Below, piece after piece: positions 11,370-22,201 of a DNA stretch of 64,000 nucleotides (positions are counted from its first letter, which is position 1; each line of letters starts with the position of its first letter). The position numbers and the translations under genes are program-made. Source of the DNA: Craterostigma plantagineum (Eukaryota > Streptophyta > Magnoliopsida > Lamiales > Linderniaceae); contig JAPQWV010000017.1 in assembly GCA_027422505.1 (NCBI GenBank), positions 13,951,501 to 14,015,500 on the forward strand, read 5' to 3'. Under the pieces are notes generated by a model that saw only the letters and a program-made list of their open reading frames with translations, did not search any database and was not told the origin of the DNA.

Positions 11370-12020
11370 TAGAGATGCCCAACCGCTGGTTAGCCGGTTA
11401 GGCGGTTAGTAACCGGCGGTTGACGGTTAGTCCATAGGACTAACCGTAACCTAACCGGCCGGGGGCGGTTGACGGTTAGCCGTTCCCGGTTGCCGGTTTA
11501 TCTAACCGCCGGTTAGTCAACCGTCGGTTACGGTTAACCGCCGGTTAACTTTTTTATTTTTTTTAATTTTTTTTATTTTTTTATTTTTAAATTTGCAATT
11601 TACTACAACAGTTAAATGAATTTTCGGTGTATTTTCGTTCGTATTTTACTATTTTCATGTTAAATTATAAAATTTTATGAATTAAATTATATTACAAAAT
11701 TTTAATACAATATAAAATACATATTTTCAATAATTTCTAATTAATTAGTATTAATATTAGTAAAGTTATATAGTATTTCTAATTAATTAATATTATTTCT
11801 AATTAATTAATTATTAATAAATTAAAATAGTATTTTTATTTTTTTATTTAACGGTTATAACCGCCGGTTCAACCGCCTAACCGGCGGTTAATAACCGGCG
11901 GTTGGCGGTTTGGGAAAACCCCTAACCGCCCCGTAACCGGCCGCTGACGGTTGCCGGTTACGGTAACCGGCCGGTTACGGTTATAGAACCGCCGGTTAAG
12001 GTTAAATGTGGGCATGTCTA
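11370..12020. mobile_element. hAT-type MITE, 651 bp, inserted in E1 5' LTR
   Basis: The termini are TAGAGATGCCCAACCG at the left and, on the reverse strand, TAGACATGCCCACATTTAACC at the right. An 8-bp duplication, ACGGTAGG, flanks it (11362-11369 and 12021-12028). The 3' LTR of the same element has the empty site with a single ACGGTAGG (around 19254-19263), so insertion came after E1 arrived. Eight-bp duplications and TAG-starting ends fit the hAT superfamily. The subterminal parts are packed with TAACCGGCGGTT motifs in both orientations, and the centre is AT-rich. There is no transposase gene, so it would need one supplied in trans. Confidence 0.93.
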
Positions 12021-12847
12021 ACGGTAGGGTGAGATATGGTTGTACCGTAGGATGACGGTAAGGATATGAGATATTGACGTACGGGGTAGAATGAGATGCT
12101 TGTATTTGGTGACTCTTAGAGGAGTCGAGGTTGGGCTCACTGGGCACCTGGCGGAGACAGGCGTGATCGATCTGTCTACTCGGGCGTGACCGTCCCGAGG
12201 TGCATACCGCCGGAGATATTGATGTGACCTGATAGGAGGGCATTGGTGTGATCGTCCAGTGCACTATCAGCGTATACTTTTGGTGCGGAGCGACCCGGTA
12301 GGAGGCCATTGGCGTGATCGTCCAGTGCACTACCAGGGTAGGCTGCCGTGAGACTTGGCGGTGGCCTCCCAGTAGTCTTTGCGCGCGAGGGTGTCGAGCC
12401 TAACCTAGGGCCCTGTGTTGTGTGAAATAGGAATGTGGGAAAAGAAGAGTGTGCATTATATCATGTTGTGAGATATTGGGATTGGGGTTGAGTGCACACT
12501 TGCATACATGCATTTTATTCACCTACTGGGCAAATTGCTCAGTGTTTACGTGTTGTAGGTACTGAGTCTGACGCCGGTACGCGTCAGGACTGAGGCGGCT
12601 GGTGGCGGTGCTCCACGGACTTTTGAGGGCGGTGCGGTACATGGATGAAGACCTGTGGAGCGGCGTTAGCACTTTTGTTCTTTTGATATTTTTGGGGCTT
12701 TCGGCCCATGTACATGGATGACAATGTAGACGCATGTATTTAGTAATATATTATTGTAGGAAAAAGTTTTAATTAGACGGGCCATCCGCGGCTTACGTTG
12801 CGGAAATCCGCCACTAATCGTACTTAGAAAATGAGGGTCCCCACAGG

Positions 12848-12859
12848 TGGTATCAGAGC
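12848..12859 (+). other. E1 primer-binding site (tRNA-Met)
   Basis: TGGTATCAGAGC, two bases after the 5' LTR, complementary to the 3' end of initiator tRNA-Met. It primes minus-strand DNA synthesis. Confidence 0.95.
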
Positions 12860-12926
12860 TTAGGCTTCAGATTCTGAAGACTGTCCATGTACTGCCGCTC
12901 AAAAGTCTGGAGAACCAGCCTGGCCT

Positions 12927-12993
12927 GTAAGTTTACTCTGGAGTATGTGATTACCTGTTATTTGATATATGTGCTTTCTGTGAATAATTGTAG
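12927..12993 (+). other. Possible 67-nt intron in E1 leader
   Basis: A consensus-like donor (GTAAGTTT) and an acceptor (AATTGTAG) lie between the primer-binding site and the gag ATG at 13007. The minus-strand remnant at 334-270 has the same arrangement (GTAAGTTT to TTATAG, 65 nt). E4 has GTAAGT at 37375. This is inferred from motifs only; 67 nt is close to the lower size limit of plant introns. Confidence 0.3.
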
Positions 12994-13006
12994 AAATAGT
13001 TAAGAA

Positions 13007-16000
13007 ATGCCAAGGACACATAGAAAAGCGGGTGAAACTAGTCGTAGGGCGGGTTCCGAATCCCCACCGAATGAGGACCGCTCTACAATTCATCAGTTAA
13101 CTGATCTGATTCGGCGGCAGTCCGATCAGATTAACGACCTTATCCACCGTCAAAATTCCTCGGAACGCCACTCATCCCCTGGCCTAGAACGTGTAGAGGC
13201 TGCCGGGGAAAGGTTCCGACGGTTAAACCCCCCTTCGTTCGAAGAGGCAGTCGATCCTACCTTCGCGGAGGATTGGCTCAGAACAATAGAAAATATGTTC
13301 CGAGTTAGCCACCTGCCTGATACTGAAAAGGTGACGTGTGCCACCTTTATGTTACGTGGGAACGCGGGCTACTGGTGGGACACCATTCAGGTGCTCGAGG
13401 ATCCCAATATGATGACCTGGGAGAGGTTTAAGACACTCTTCCGAGGAAAATATTTCACGGCGCCAGACCGGGCGCAGAAGCTAAACGGGTTTATCAATCT
13501 GAAACAAGGAGGAATGTCTGTAGCAGACTACATTCGCAAATTTGAGCAACTCTCTAGGTTTGCGCCACATATCGTGGCCACCGACGAGCTGAAGATAGAA
13601 CGTTTTCTGGAAGGTCTCAAGCCCGAGATCTTCCGGAGCGTAAGTATGTACGATACGGAAGGGAAGACTTATGCCCGTATCGCTGAACGAGCAATCCTAG
13701 CTGAGCAGGCGGAGAGCAGGGTTGCAAAGGCGCAGGATGCTAAGCGGAGAACAGAAGGACAACAAGGAGAAGGGAACGAGAAACGCCAATTTTTCGGCAA
13801 AGGAGCAAATTATCGCGGCAATCAACCGGGCCAGCAGAACTGGAGACCAAGACCGAACGAAGGGCCATTTAACGTTGCGAACCGGCCCTCAGGTGCTGCG
13901 ACTCAATGCCGACAGTGTGGGCGTTTCCATTCTGGTCCGTGCTATGGACCAAGACCAAACCCGACCCCAAAATGCTTCCGATGTGGGAAAATAGGACACT
14001 ACGCTAGGAACTGCAACGAACATGTACCTCAAGTTCCGAACCGACCGTTGATTCGACCCCCTCCAGTGCCAGCACGGGTCATTACTCTAACGAATGAGGA
14101 GGCCAAAGCAAATCCTTCCGTAGTAACGGGTACGTTGACTATCTATGACGTGCCTACTTCTGTGTTAATTGACTCTGGGGCTACACATTCATTCGTGTCG
14201 GCCAAATATGTGGAAAAGGTGGGAGTTTCTCCTACCTTATCTGAATGCAATTAATAGTTACCTTACCACACGGTGATCCGACGCGTACTAACTAAGTGCT
14301 GGAAGGATGCTCCGTTAACATTGAGGGTAGAGATCTGAGCGTCGACCTGATTGTGATCCCAATGAACGACTATGATGTTACTTTTGGGATGGATTGGATT
14401 TCGAAATATGGAGCCATCATAGATTGTAACAAGAAGGTCGTAAAATTTCAACTGCCCGAAGAAGAGGTGTTCACTTTTTCGGGAAAAACTACTTTAAATC
14501 GTATTCCGCAAATCTCTGCGTTGAAGGCTCAACGACTCTTGAGATCCGGTTGTGAGTCTTATCTCGTATTTGCGATGAAGGCAGAGGAGTTACCTCAGCC
14601 AGAAATGAAAGACGTGCCGATAGTCAATGTATATGCCGATGTATTTCCTGACGATCTCCCCGGGTTACCCCCTGATCGAGAAATACAGTTTACGATAGAT
14701 CTGATGCCGAGGTCCGCCCCAATTTCTAAGGCTCCTTATCGACTAGCACCGAATGAACTGAAAGAATTGAAGGAACAACTGGAGGACTTGTTGCAGAAGG
14801 GGTTTATTCAACCCAGTTTTTCACCATGGGGAGCGCCGGTTTTATTCGTGCGAAAGAAAGACGGGTCGATGCGACTATGCATCGACTATAGGGAGCTGAA
14901 TAAGATCACGATCAAGAATAAATACCCGTTACCGAGGATCGATGATTTATTCGACCAACTACAGGGTGCTACGGTATTCTCGAAAATTGACCTCCGTTCG
15001 GGATACCATCAATTGAAGATCAGGGAGGTAGATGTTCCTAAAACCGCATTCAGTACAAGGTACGGCCATTATGAGTTTCTGGTCATGCCTTTTGGACTGA
15101 CAAATGCCTCAGCTGCTTTTATGGACTTGATGAATCGGGTCTTTAAAGACTATCTCGATCGTTTCGTAATCGTCTTTATTGACGATATCCTGATCTATTA
15201 TAAGACGAAGGAGGAACACGAGAACCATTTACGAATCGTCTTAGGAATCCTGCCAGAGAAACAGCTCTACGCCAAATTCAAGAAATGCGAATTTTGGCTT
15301 GAACAAGTAGCCTTCTTGGGACACGTGATTTCCGGGAGTGGAATCTCCGTGGACCCGAGTAAGATGAGGCCGTGAACAATTGGCCACGACCAACTACTCC
15401 GACCAAGATCCGAAGTTTTCTTGGACTTGCGGGATATTACCGTAAGTTCATTGCTGACTTCTCCACCATTGCCTCAACGTTGACACACCTTACGAGGAAG
15501 AACGTGCCTTTCAAGTGGTCTGAAGCTTGCGAAAAAAGTTTTCAGGAGCTGAAAAAGCGACTCACATCTGCTCCTATTCTGACTATACCATCGGGAACGG
15601 GAGGATTCTCAGTCTATAGTGATGCCTCGAAAAACGGACTGGGATGCGTGCTGATACAAAATGGAAGGTGATCGCTTATGCTTCACGGCAACTAAAAGAA
15701 TACGAAAAGAACTACCCAACCCACGACTTAGAACTTGCAGCAGTCGTCTTCGCCTTAAAGATTTAGAGACACTACCTTTACGGAGAACGGTGCAAAATCT
15801 TTACAGACCATAAGAGTCTAAAATATTTCTTCACCCAGAAAGAGCTGAATATGAGACAACGACGATGGCTGGAACTTGTAAAAGACTACGACTGCGTTAT
15901 TAATTATCATCCGGGCAAAGCGAACGTAGTCCCAGACGCGCTTAGTCGAAAGGCGATAAGTACGGAATTGCACAGGCTTGTAGTGGAAATAGTCCATTTG

Positions 16001-17470
16001 GGCGAAGTCGAAACGAAACTAGCAGCGTTGACTCTTCAGCCGACGTTGCTAGAACGAATTCATAGAGCACAAGAAGATGATGAATTCTATCTAAAGGCGA
16101 AGGATACACTACCCGAAGACTCCGAAATTCGGGCAGATGGAACCTTATTATACTAGAATCGACTATACGTGCCCAACGACGAGGAGTTACGACGAACGAT
16201 AACGACTGAAGCCCACGCAACAACATACTCTGTACATCCGGGAGCTACAAAGATGTACCAAGATTTGCGGATGATATATTGGTGGCCGGGAATGAAGAAG
16301 GACATCGCCACGTTCGTAAGTAGATGTATGACGTGCCAGCTAATCAAAGCGGAACACCAGCGACCAGCTGGAACTCTGCAGCCCTTACCGATTCCTGAAT
16401 GGAAATGGGACCATATCACGATGGACTTCGTCGTTGGTTTGCCTAAAACGACGAAAGGCCATGATGCCATTTGGGTGATTGTTGATCGCCTAACCAAATC
16501 AGCCCATTTCATTCCTATCAGCTCTACTTTTTCCATGGAACGGTATGCTGAATTATATATTCAGGAAATTGTTCGACTCCATGGAATTCCAATTTCTATT
16601 GTCTCGGATCGAGATTCGAGATTTCTATCCAACTTCTGGCAAAGCTTACAAAAAGCGATGGGTACTAAGCTCTCGTTCAGTACTGCATATCATCCCCAGA
16701 CTGACGGACAGTCTGAACGGACGATCCAAACCCTTGAGGACATGTTACGAGCGTGCGTGCTAGACTTCAAGGGAAACTGGAGTAAGTACTTGCCGCTGAT
16801 CGAATTTCTTACAACAATAGCTTTCATGCTACGATCGGAATGGCACCGTACGAGGCATTGTACGGGCGCAAATGTCGATCCCCTATTCATTGGGACGAAA
16901 TCGGCGAACGAGCTTTATTAGGACCCGATATGATTCGAGAAACAACGGAAGCGGTAACAAAAATACGAGAAAGGATGCGAACAGCCCAGAGTCGACAGAA
17001 AAGTTACGCAGATCATAGGAGACGACCACTGGAATTTGCGGAGAACGACCAAGTATTTTTGAAGATCTCCCAATGAAAGGAGTAAAGCGTTTTGGAAAGA
17101 AGGGAAAGCTAAGTCCCAGATACATAGGCCCCTTCAAGATAATCAAACGAGTTGGCGAAGTTGCGTACCAGTTAGAACTGCCGGCTTCATTATCGCAGGT
17201 TCACGACGTATTTCACGTATCGACATTACGAAAATATGTCGCGGACCCAAACCATGTGATCCAGACGAACTTCTCTATAACCAGCTCAAGCCTGACTTGA
17301 GTTACGAAGAGAAGCCCGTAGAAATTCTGATGTACGAGTCGAAACGACTACGGAATAAAACTATTCCGTTAGTTAAGGTGTTGTGGCGTAATCAATCAGT
17401 TGAGGAAGCCACGTGGGAGCGTGAGGATGATATGAGAGTTCGTTATCCCGAATTATTCCAGTCGGCGTAA
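13007..17470 (+). pseudogene. E1 gag-pol polyprotein, multiply broken
   Basis: It starts with ATGCCAAGGACAC at 13007 and ends with TAA at 17468-17470. The order is capsid (13200-13720), CCHC knuckle (CFRCGKIGHYARNC near 13974-14015), protease (IDSGATHSF near 14170), reverse transcriptase (14700-15370, with intact FIDDILIY near 15175), RNase H (15600-15830), integrase zinc finger and core (16200-16770), GPF domain (near 17130) and a chromodomain-like tail (17330-17450). There is an in-frame stop at 14252 and frameshifts near 14255-14296, 15370 and 15670. Stops lie near 15765 and 16156, and frameshifts near 16808, 17070 and 17280. It would have encoded about 1488 residues. The catalytic residues I can see are mostly intact, so decay is by frame lesions. 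Confidence 0.95.
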
Positions 17471-17491
17471 TTTCGGGGACGAAATTCTTTT

Positions 17492-17510
17492 AAGGGGGGG
17501 GGGGGGGGAA
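17492..17510 (+). other. E1 polypurine tract with 15-G run
   Basis: AA followed by fifteen Gs and AA, directly before the 3' LTR. It primes plus-strand synthesis. The run is about twice that of E4 (7 Gs), probably by slippage. Confidence 0.9.
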
Positions 17511-18742
17511 TGTAATACCCGTAAATTTTAAAACGGGATTTTTATATAAATTAATAATATGATTTGCTAAGTAGGAAGTTGGTGATGAAACTTAAATATT
17601 TTCAAAGGAAGTCTAAAGGTTAAATAATGATAATAATTATAATATATCAATAAAGTAAGAATTGGGCTATATGCTCAATAATTTCGAATTTATGCCCAAA
17701 AATAGAAGGCCCAAGTAATGTTAATATGTTCAGTTATTGGATAAGTTTATGGTTTCCTTAACCCAAGGGGAAACAAAACGTCATTGATAAGTGTCAAATC
17801 AATTGTGGATTTCAATGTATCCATATATGTCTTATACTACAATTACTAACTAGGGTATACTTCATAAACGAAAGAATTATAAAAGCAAGAAAGTAGGAGA
17901 AGAAAAGATTTTAAACTCAAAACCCTCAAACTATTCGAAGAAGTCGAAGTGAGAAGGTAAAAAAAAAATTGTCTATATCATATTGTTCTTTTATATTTAG
18001 CACATAATTTAGATGTTGGAACGTAAATAGCATACCATTTATAGGTTTTCCTTTACTTACGTGATCAAGGAATAACCATGTGAAGTTTTCGAAATAATCA
18101 TGTGAATTTCATGTGAACTGTTCGAAAGATAATATACTTAATAATTTTAGTTCTTTTTGAGTTCATATACCAAAGAATTTCGAACTCAGTACGTGATGTT
18201 ATGTATTTTGGTAGTATGAATTTTAAAGATGTCGAAGTATAGGATATTCTGATCTGATGGTGTCTTTTAGGGTTTTCTGGGAGATATTGGGATAGAATAT
18301 ACCAAGAACTGTAGTAGTGTTTAGATATCTGGAGTAAATCTCGACATGAAGTAATACTAAGCCTAGAAGATGTCGAGATGTATTATATAAAATGTCGAAG
18401 TGTGAGAGCTTATCGAAATTACTTATTAAGCTAAGTCTCGACATTTGCTCTTAGAAGGTCTCGATATTTTATCCTAAGAAGTCTCGACATTTTGTAAGGT
18501 TGAGATATAAAGTCTCGAGATTATTATGGTACAAAGGTTAGAGGAGTCCTCGATATTCCAAGAAGCGATCGACAAAATTAGGATTTTCGATATGAAGAAT
18601 GTCGAGATGGTACAGTAGTTCCTCTTATATGAAGATGTCGATATAGGTAACATAAAGAATTCGAGACATACCTTTTAAGGAACTCGATATTTTTATCGAC
18701 ATTTATAAAATGTCGATATGGTTTGATGTTTTCAACATTAAT

Positions 18743-18784
<42 letters not shown>

Positions 18785-20071
18785 TCTCGACATTTATATT
18801 AAAGACCTCGATAATTGTATAAATATTTCGACATTTTGTTTTAGTTAATAAATTTTCGGTATTTTAGGGTTTAGCTATTTCTAGGGTTTTCGATATTCTA
18901 GGGTTTATTTACTTTTAGAAATTTCATTATTTTTGGGTGTTCATAAATTTTAAGGTTTTGATAATTTTAGCATTTCCAAAATTTATATAACTTAGTAAAA
19001 TAATACGAAAATTTCTATTATATTAAGAGGACCGAAATATAGGGACTACACCGGTCTTCGTATTCGATTATAGCAGGAGGACAGGTAGGTGGATGATCCA
19101 TCTACGATACGTAAACACAAATGTGAATTTATGTGTTTCCATGAGACTATGTGATTTACGTGACTTATATGATTTACGTGTTTACATGTTTTACGGACGT
19201 TTTATAAATCATGCTTTTATGAGATTTTGTGAACATGCATGGCATGTGCATATCACGGTAGGGTGAGATATGGTTGTACCGTAGGATGACGGTAAGGATA
19301 TGAGATATTGACGTACGGGGTAGAATGAGATGCTTGTGATTGGTGACTCTTAGAGGAGTCGAGGTTAGGCTCACTGGGCACCTGGCGGAGACAGGCGTGA
19401 TCGATCTGTCTACTCGGGCGTGACCGTCCTGAGGTGCATACCGCCGGAGATATTGATGTGACCTGATAGGAGGCCATTGGCGTGATCGTCCAGTGCACTA
19501 TCAGCGTATACTTTTGGTGCGGAGCGACCCGGTAGGAGGCCATTGGCGTGATCGTCCAGTGCACTACCAGGGTAGGCTGCCGCGAGACTTGGGGGTGGCC
19601 TCCCAGTAGTCTTTGCGCGCGAGGGTGTCGAGCCTAACCTAGGGCCCTGTGTTGTGTGAAATAGGAATGTGGAAAAAGAAGAGTGTGCATTATATCATGT
19701 TGTGAGATATTGGGATTGGGATTGAGTGCACACTTGCATACATGCATTTTATTCACCTACTGGGCAAATTGCTCAGTGTTTACCTTGTTGTAGGTACTGA
19801 GTCTGACGTCGGTACGAGCCAGGACTGAGGCGGCTGGTGGCGGTGCTCCACGGACTTTTGAGGGCGGTGCGGTACATGGATAAAGACCTGTGGAGCGGCG
19901 TTAGCACTTTTGTTCTTTTGATATTTTTGGGGCTTCAGCCCATGTACATGGATGAAAATGTAGACGCATGTATTTAGTAATATATTATTGTAGGAAAAAG
20001 TTTTAATTAGACGGGCCTTCCGCGGCTTACGTTGCGGAAATCCGCCACTAATCGTACTTAGAAAATGAGAC
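17511..20071 (+). repeat. E1 3' LTR
   Basis: It starts TGTAATACCCG. It contains the motif array (about 18340-18850), a longer TA microsatellite (about 18746-18782) and the uninterrupted MITE target near 19254-19263. It is truncated by several bases at its right end compared with the 5' LTR. Confidence 0.93.
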
Positions 20072-20076
20072 TTCGG

Positions 20077-22201
20077 ACATTTCGGCTCGTATTCTTCTCG
20101 ATCACATGACTAGGATGTTGTCAATGATTGAACGAATGACTATAGCAGCCTTAGACTGATAGGGTCACTGACGGATTTGCTTTCGTGATTTCGTTTTGTC
20201 GCTAGTTGGCTAGGTCCGCAAGTGTTCGGAAATGGGACACGAGCCAGCGACGAAACGCAACTGACTTTACGGAGGTGATTGCCGGGCTTTGACTGCTATC
20301 GGGATTCACTGCCTATATTCGTATAGGTTAACGTCCTATGAGGTAATTGGAGAACGACGATTGTAAAGCCTTCGGCCGAAGCTTAGAAAGCTCGCTCGTA
20401 TTAGATACGGAGTGGAGTTTAAATAATCGGTTGGGTCTCGATTATAACATAGTGTTAGGTCAGTGAGTTTGACATTTACATGGCTCTCACCTAACCGGGA
20501 CGCAAGTGAAAGGTGTAAGATGTATTTAAATGTATACACTATAGTAGGTTCGCCCGAATTACGATTGGATCAAAATTCGTTCTCAACTGGGATCTGTCCG
20601 GTACCGCGGAATTGGCTAGGCGAGTGCCGGGTCTCGCGGATTCCTCCCGTGCCAGTTGAGACGGACCTAGAATCGCGCTTAAAAATGGTAATGAACTTGA
20701 ACGAAAACGGCGGGCTTTTCTCTAGAACCTAACAAATGGGATTCGTTGAGGTAGTGGCAAAGTTGATACGAGGTGTCGATGATTTAGTTAAATTCCGGTG
20801 ATGGTCACGGGAATAATTAGGACTTGAGATTGTCTTAAGTGTTTGATTAATTAACTAAATGAGGCTCAATTGTAATTAAAATAATTAGATTGGATTTAAT
20901 TATTTTATTACTTAAAATTGAGGGACTAAATTGAGAAATTAGAAACCTCATGGGCTTAAATGAAATATTTGCATGTTGACTTGGTCTTGGACACATGTAT
21001 GATTCCTAGCTTGCCACATTGGATGAGGTAGCATGTGAGTCATACTCTTGGCTTTGATGTGAGCATGACAAGTGTTAAATATAAATCAATAAACTAACCT
21101 TAGTGGATTTTTACTACAAGGTAAATGAGACACCTCATGAGCTAAGGGGAACATAAATAAGATACATGCATAAATGTGAAAAAAAGACCATGCAACCTTA
21201 GGTGCTCTAAGTTGACAAACAAGATACATGCTCTCAACAAGCCATTTTTATACTTGCCACGTCAAGCCACGGGATCATTCGAAAAAGCCCGACGCCCGAA
21301 CTGAACTGCGTCTAGCCATCGAGAGCAGTCTCGGAGGTTCAATCAAGGACATACCGTGCGTGACAATCTAGCTCGGAAGCCCCGGGAGCCAGACGAGACG
21401 CAGCGACTCTCATCAGAGGTGTAATCACGTACGCCGAAGGTATATTTCGAACCCTACTGATTTGATTTTACGAAAAATACCAAACGACATCGGAATGATT
21501 CGAGAGACCCCTCGTTGCGATCGACGGGAAGTGTAGAATCAATCTGGAAAGTTTAGTATTGATTAGAAATCATTTCGGTTGTCAAACTGTCAAAAGACGG
21601 CAGACTGCCGCTTTAGTCGAATTGATAATTTCGAACCACTGATTTGATTTTGTGAAAAATACCAAACGACATAGAAATGATTCGAAAGACCCCTCGTTAC
21701 GATCGATGGAAAGTGTAGAATCAATCTGGAAAATTTGGTATCGATCAGAAATCGTTTCGGTCGCCAAATAGTCAAAACATTGTCGGCTGCCGCTTTGTTC
21801 GAACTAGTTTGGAACGAAATTATTAATTCGAATAAATTTGTAATAAATTCAAATTTAGGAAATTCGAATTAGACGTGGTCTCCTGAGGCTCAGGACAGTA
21901 TCTTGAGCCTTCGGGAGAAGCCGAAGGACGCTAGGTCGAATTTAGATGTTGGAAATCGAAAATTTGGCACCCTACGCCGCTCGGTTCAAGACGCGCTTCC
22001 GCTATCGCCACGTTGCGTTGTTCCGGGGCCGGCATCGATTAATCGAGCCCACCCCAACACCACCACCACCACCGATGAAGTCTTGAAGAAAAGGACGAGG
22101 AGCTGCCGCTCGCGTCAACTGCTAAATCTCTACGGGTTTGACCTGCCCTATTACGTGTCTGTGTGTTACTATTTTGATCCGAGCTACGAGGGCAATCGGG
22201 G
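20077..22201 (+). mobile_element. P LTR, second part
   Basis: It continues the LTR interrupted by E1 and is interrupted again by E2 after 22201. It is non-coding; short frames here (for example 20463-20732 and 21903-22256) have no recognisable family. It contains a 184-bp tandem duplication (21445-21806). That this whole 2.1 kb is one LTR rests on clean target-site duplications at both ends and on a typical LTR end at 28927. An additional unrecognised insertion inside it cannot be excluded. Confidence 0.6.
21445..21806. repeat. Tandem duplication, two units of about 184 bp
   Basis: Unit 1 (21445-21628) and unit 2 (21629-21806) share TTTCGAACC..CTGATTTGATTTT, ACCAAACGACAT, GACCCCTCGTT and GTGTAGAATCAATCTGGAAA. 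They differ by scattered substitutions, so the duplication is not recent. Confidence 0.8.

Larger units (their letters stand above)
9613..12845 (+). repeat. E1 5' LTR
   Basis: It starts TGTAATACCCG and ends GTCCCCACA directly before the primer-binding site. It contains a field of TCGA motifs (10440-10985), a TA microsatellite (about 10888-10918) and the MITE (11370-12020). Near the 3' end lie two copies of a block with GGCGTGATCGTCCAGTGCACTA (around 12240-12270 and 12310-12340). Confidence 0.95.
9613..20071 (+). mobile_element. E1: Ty3/gypsy Tekay-type chromovirus, complete but inactive
   Basis: LTRs at 9613-12845 and 17511-20071 flank a 4.7-kb interior with tRNA-Met primer-binding site, gag-pol and polypurine tract. 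A 5-bp duplication, TTCGG (9608-9612 and 20072-20076), marks insertion into the P LTR. The 5' LTR is longer because of a 651-bp MITE (11370-12020). After removing the MITE and its duplicated target the LTRs are about 2574 and 2561 bp. The 3' LTR lacks the last few bases: it ends GAAAATGAGAC where the 5' LTR ends GAAAATGAGGGTCCCCACA. Confidence 0.95.
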
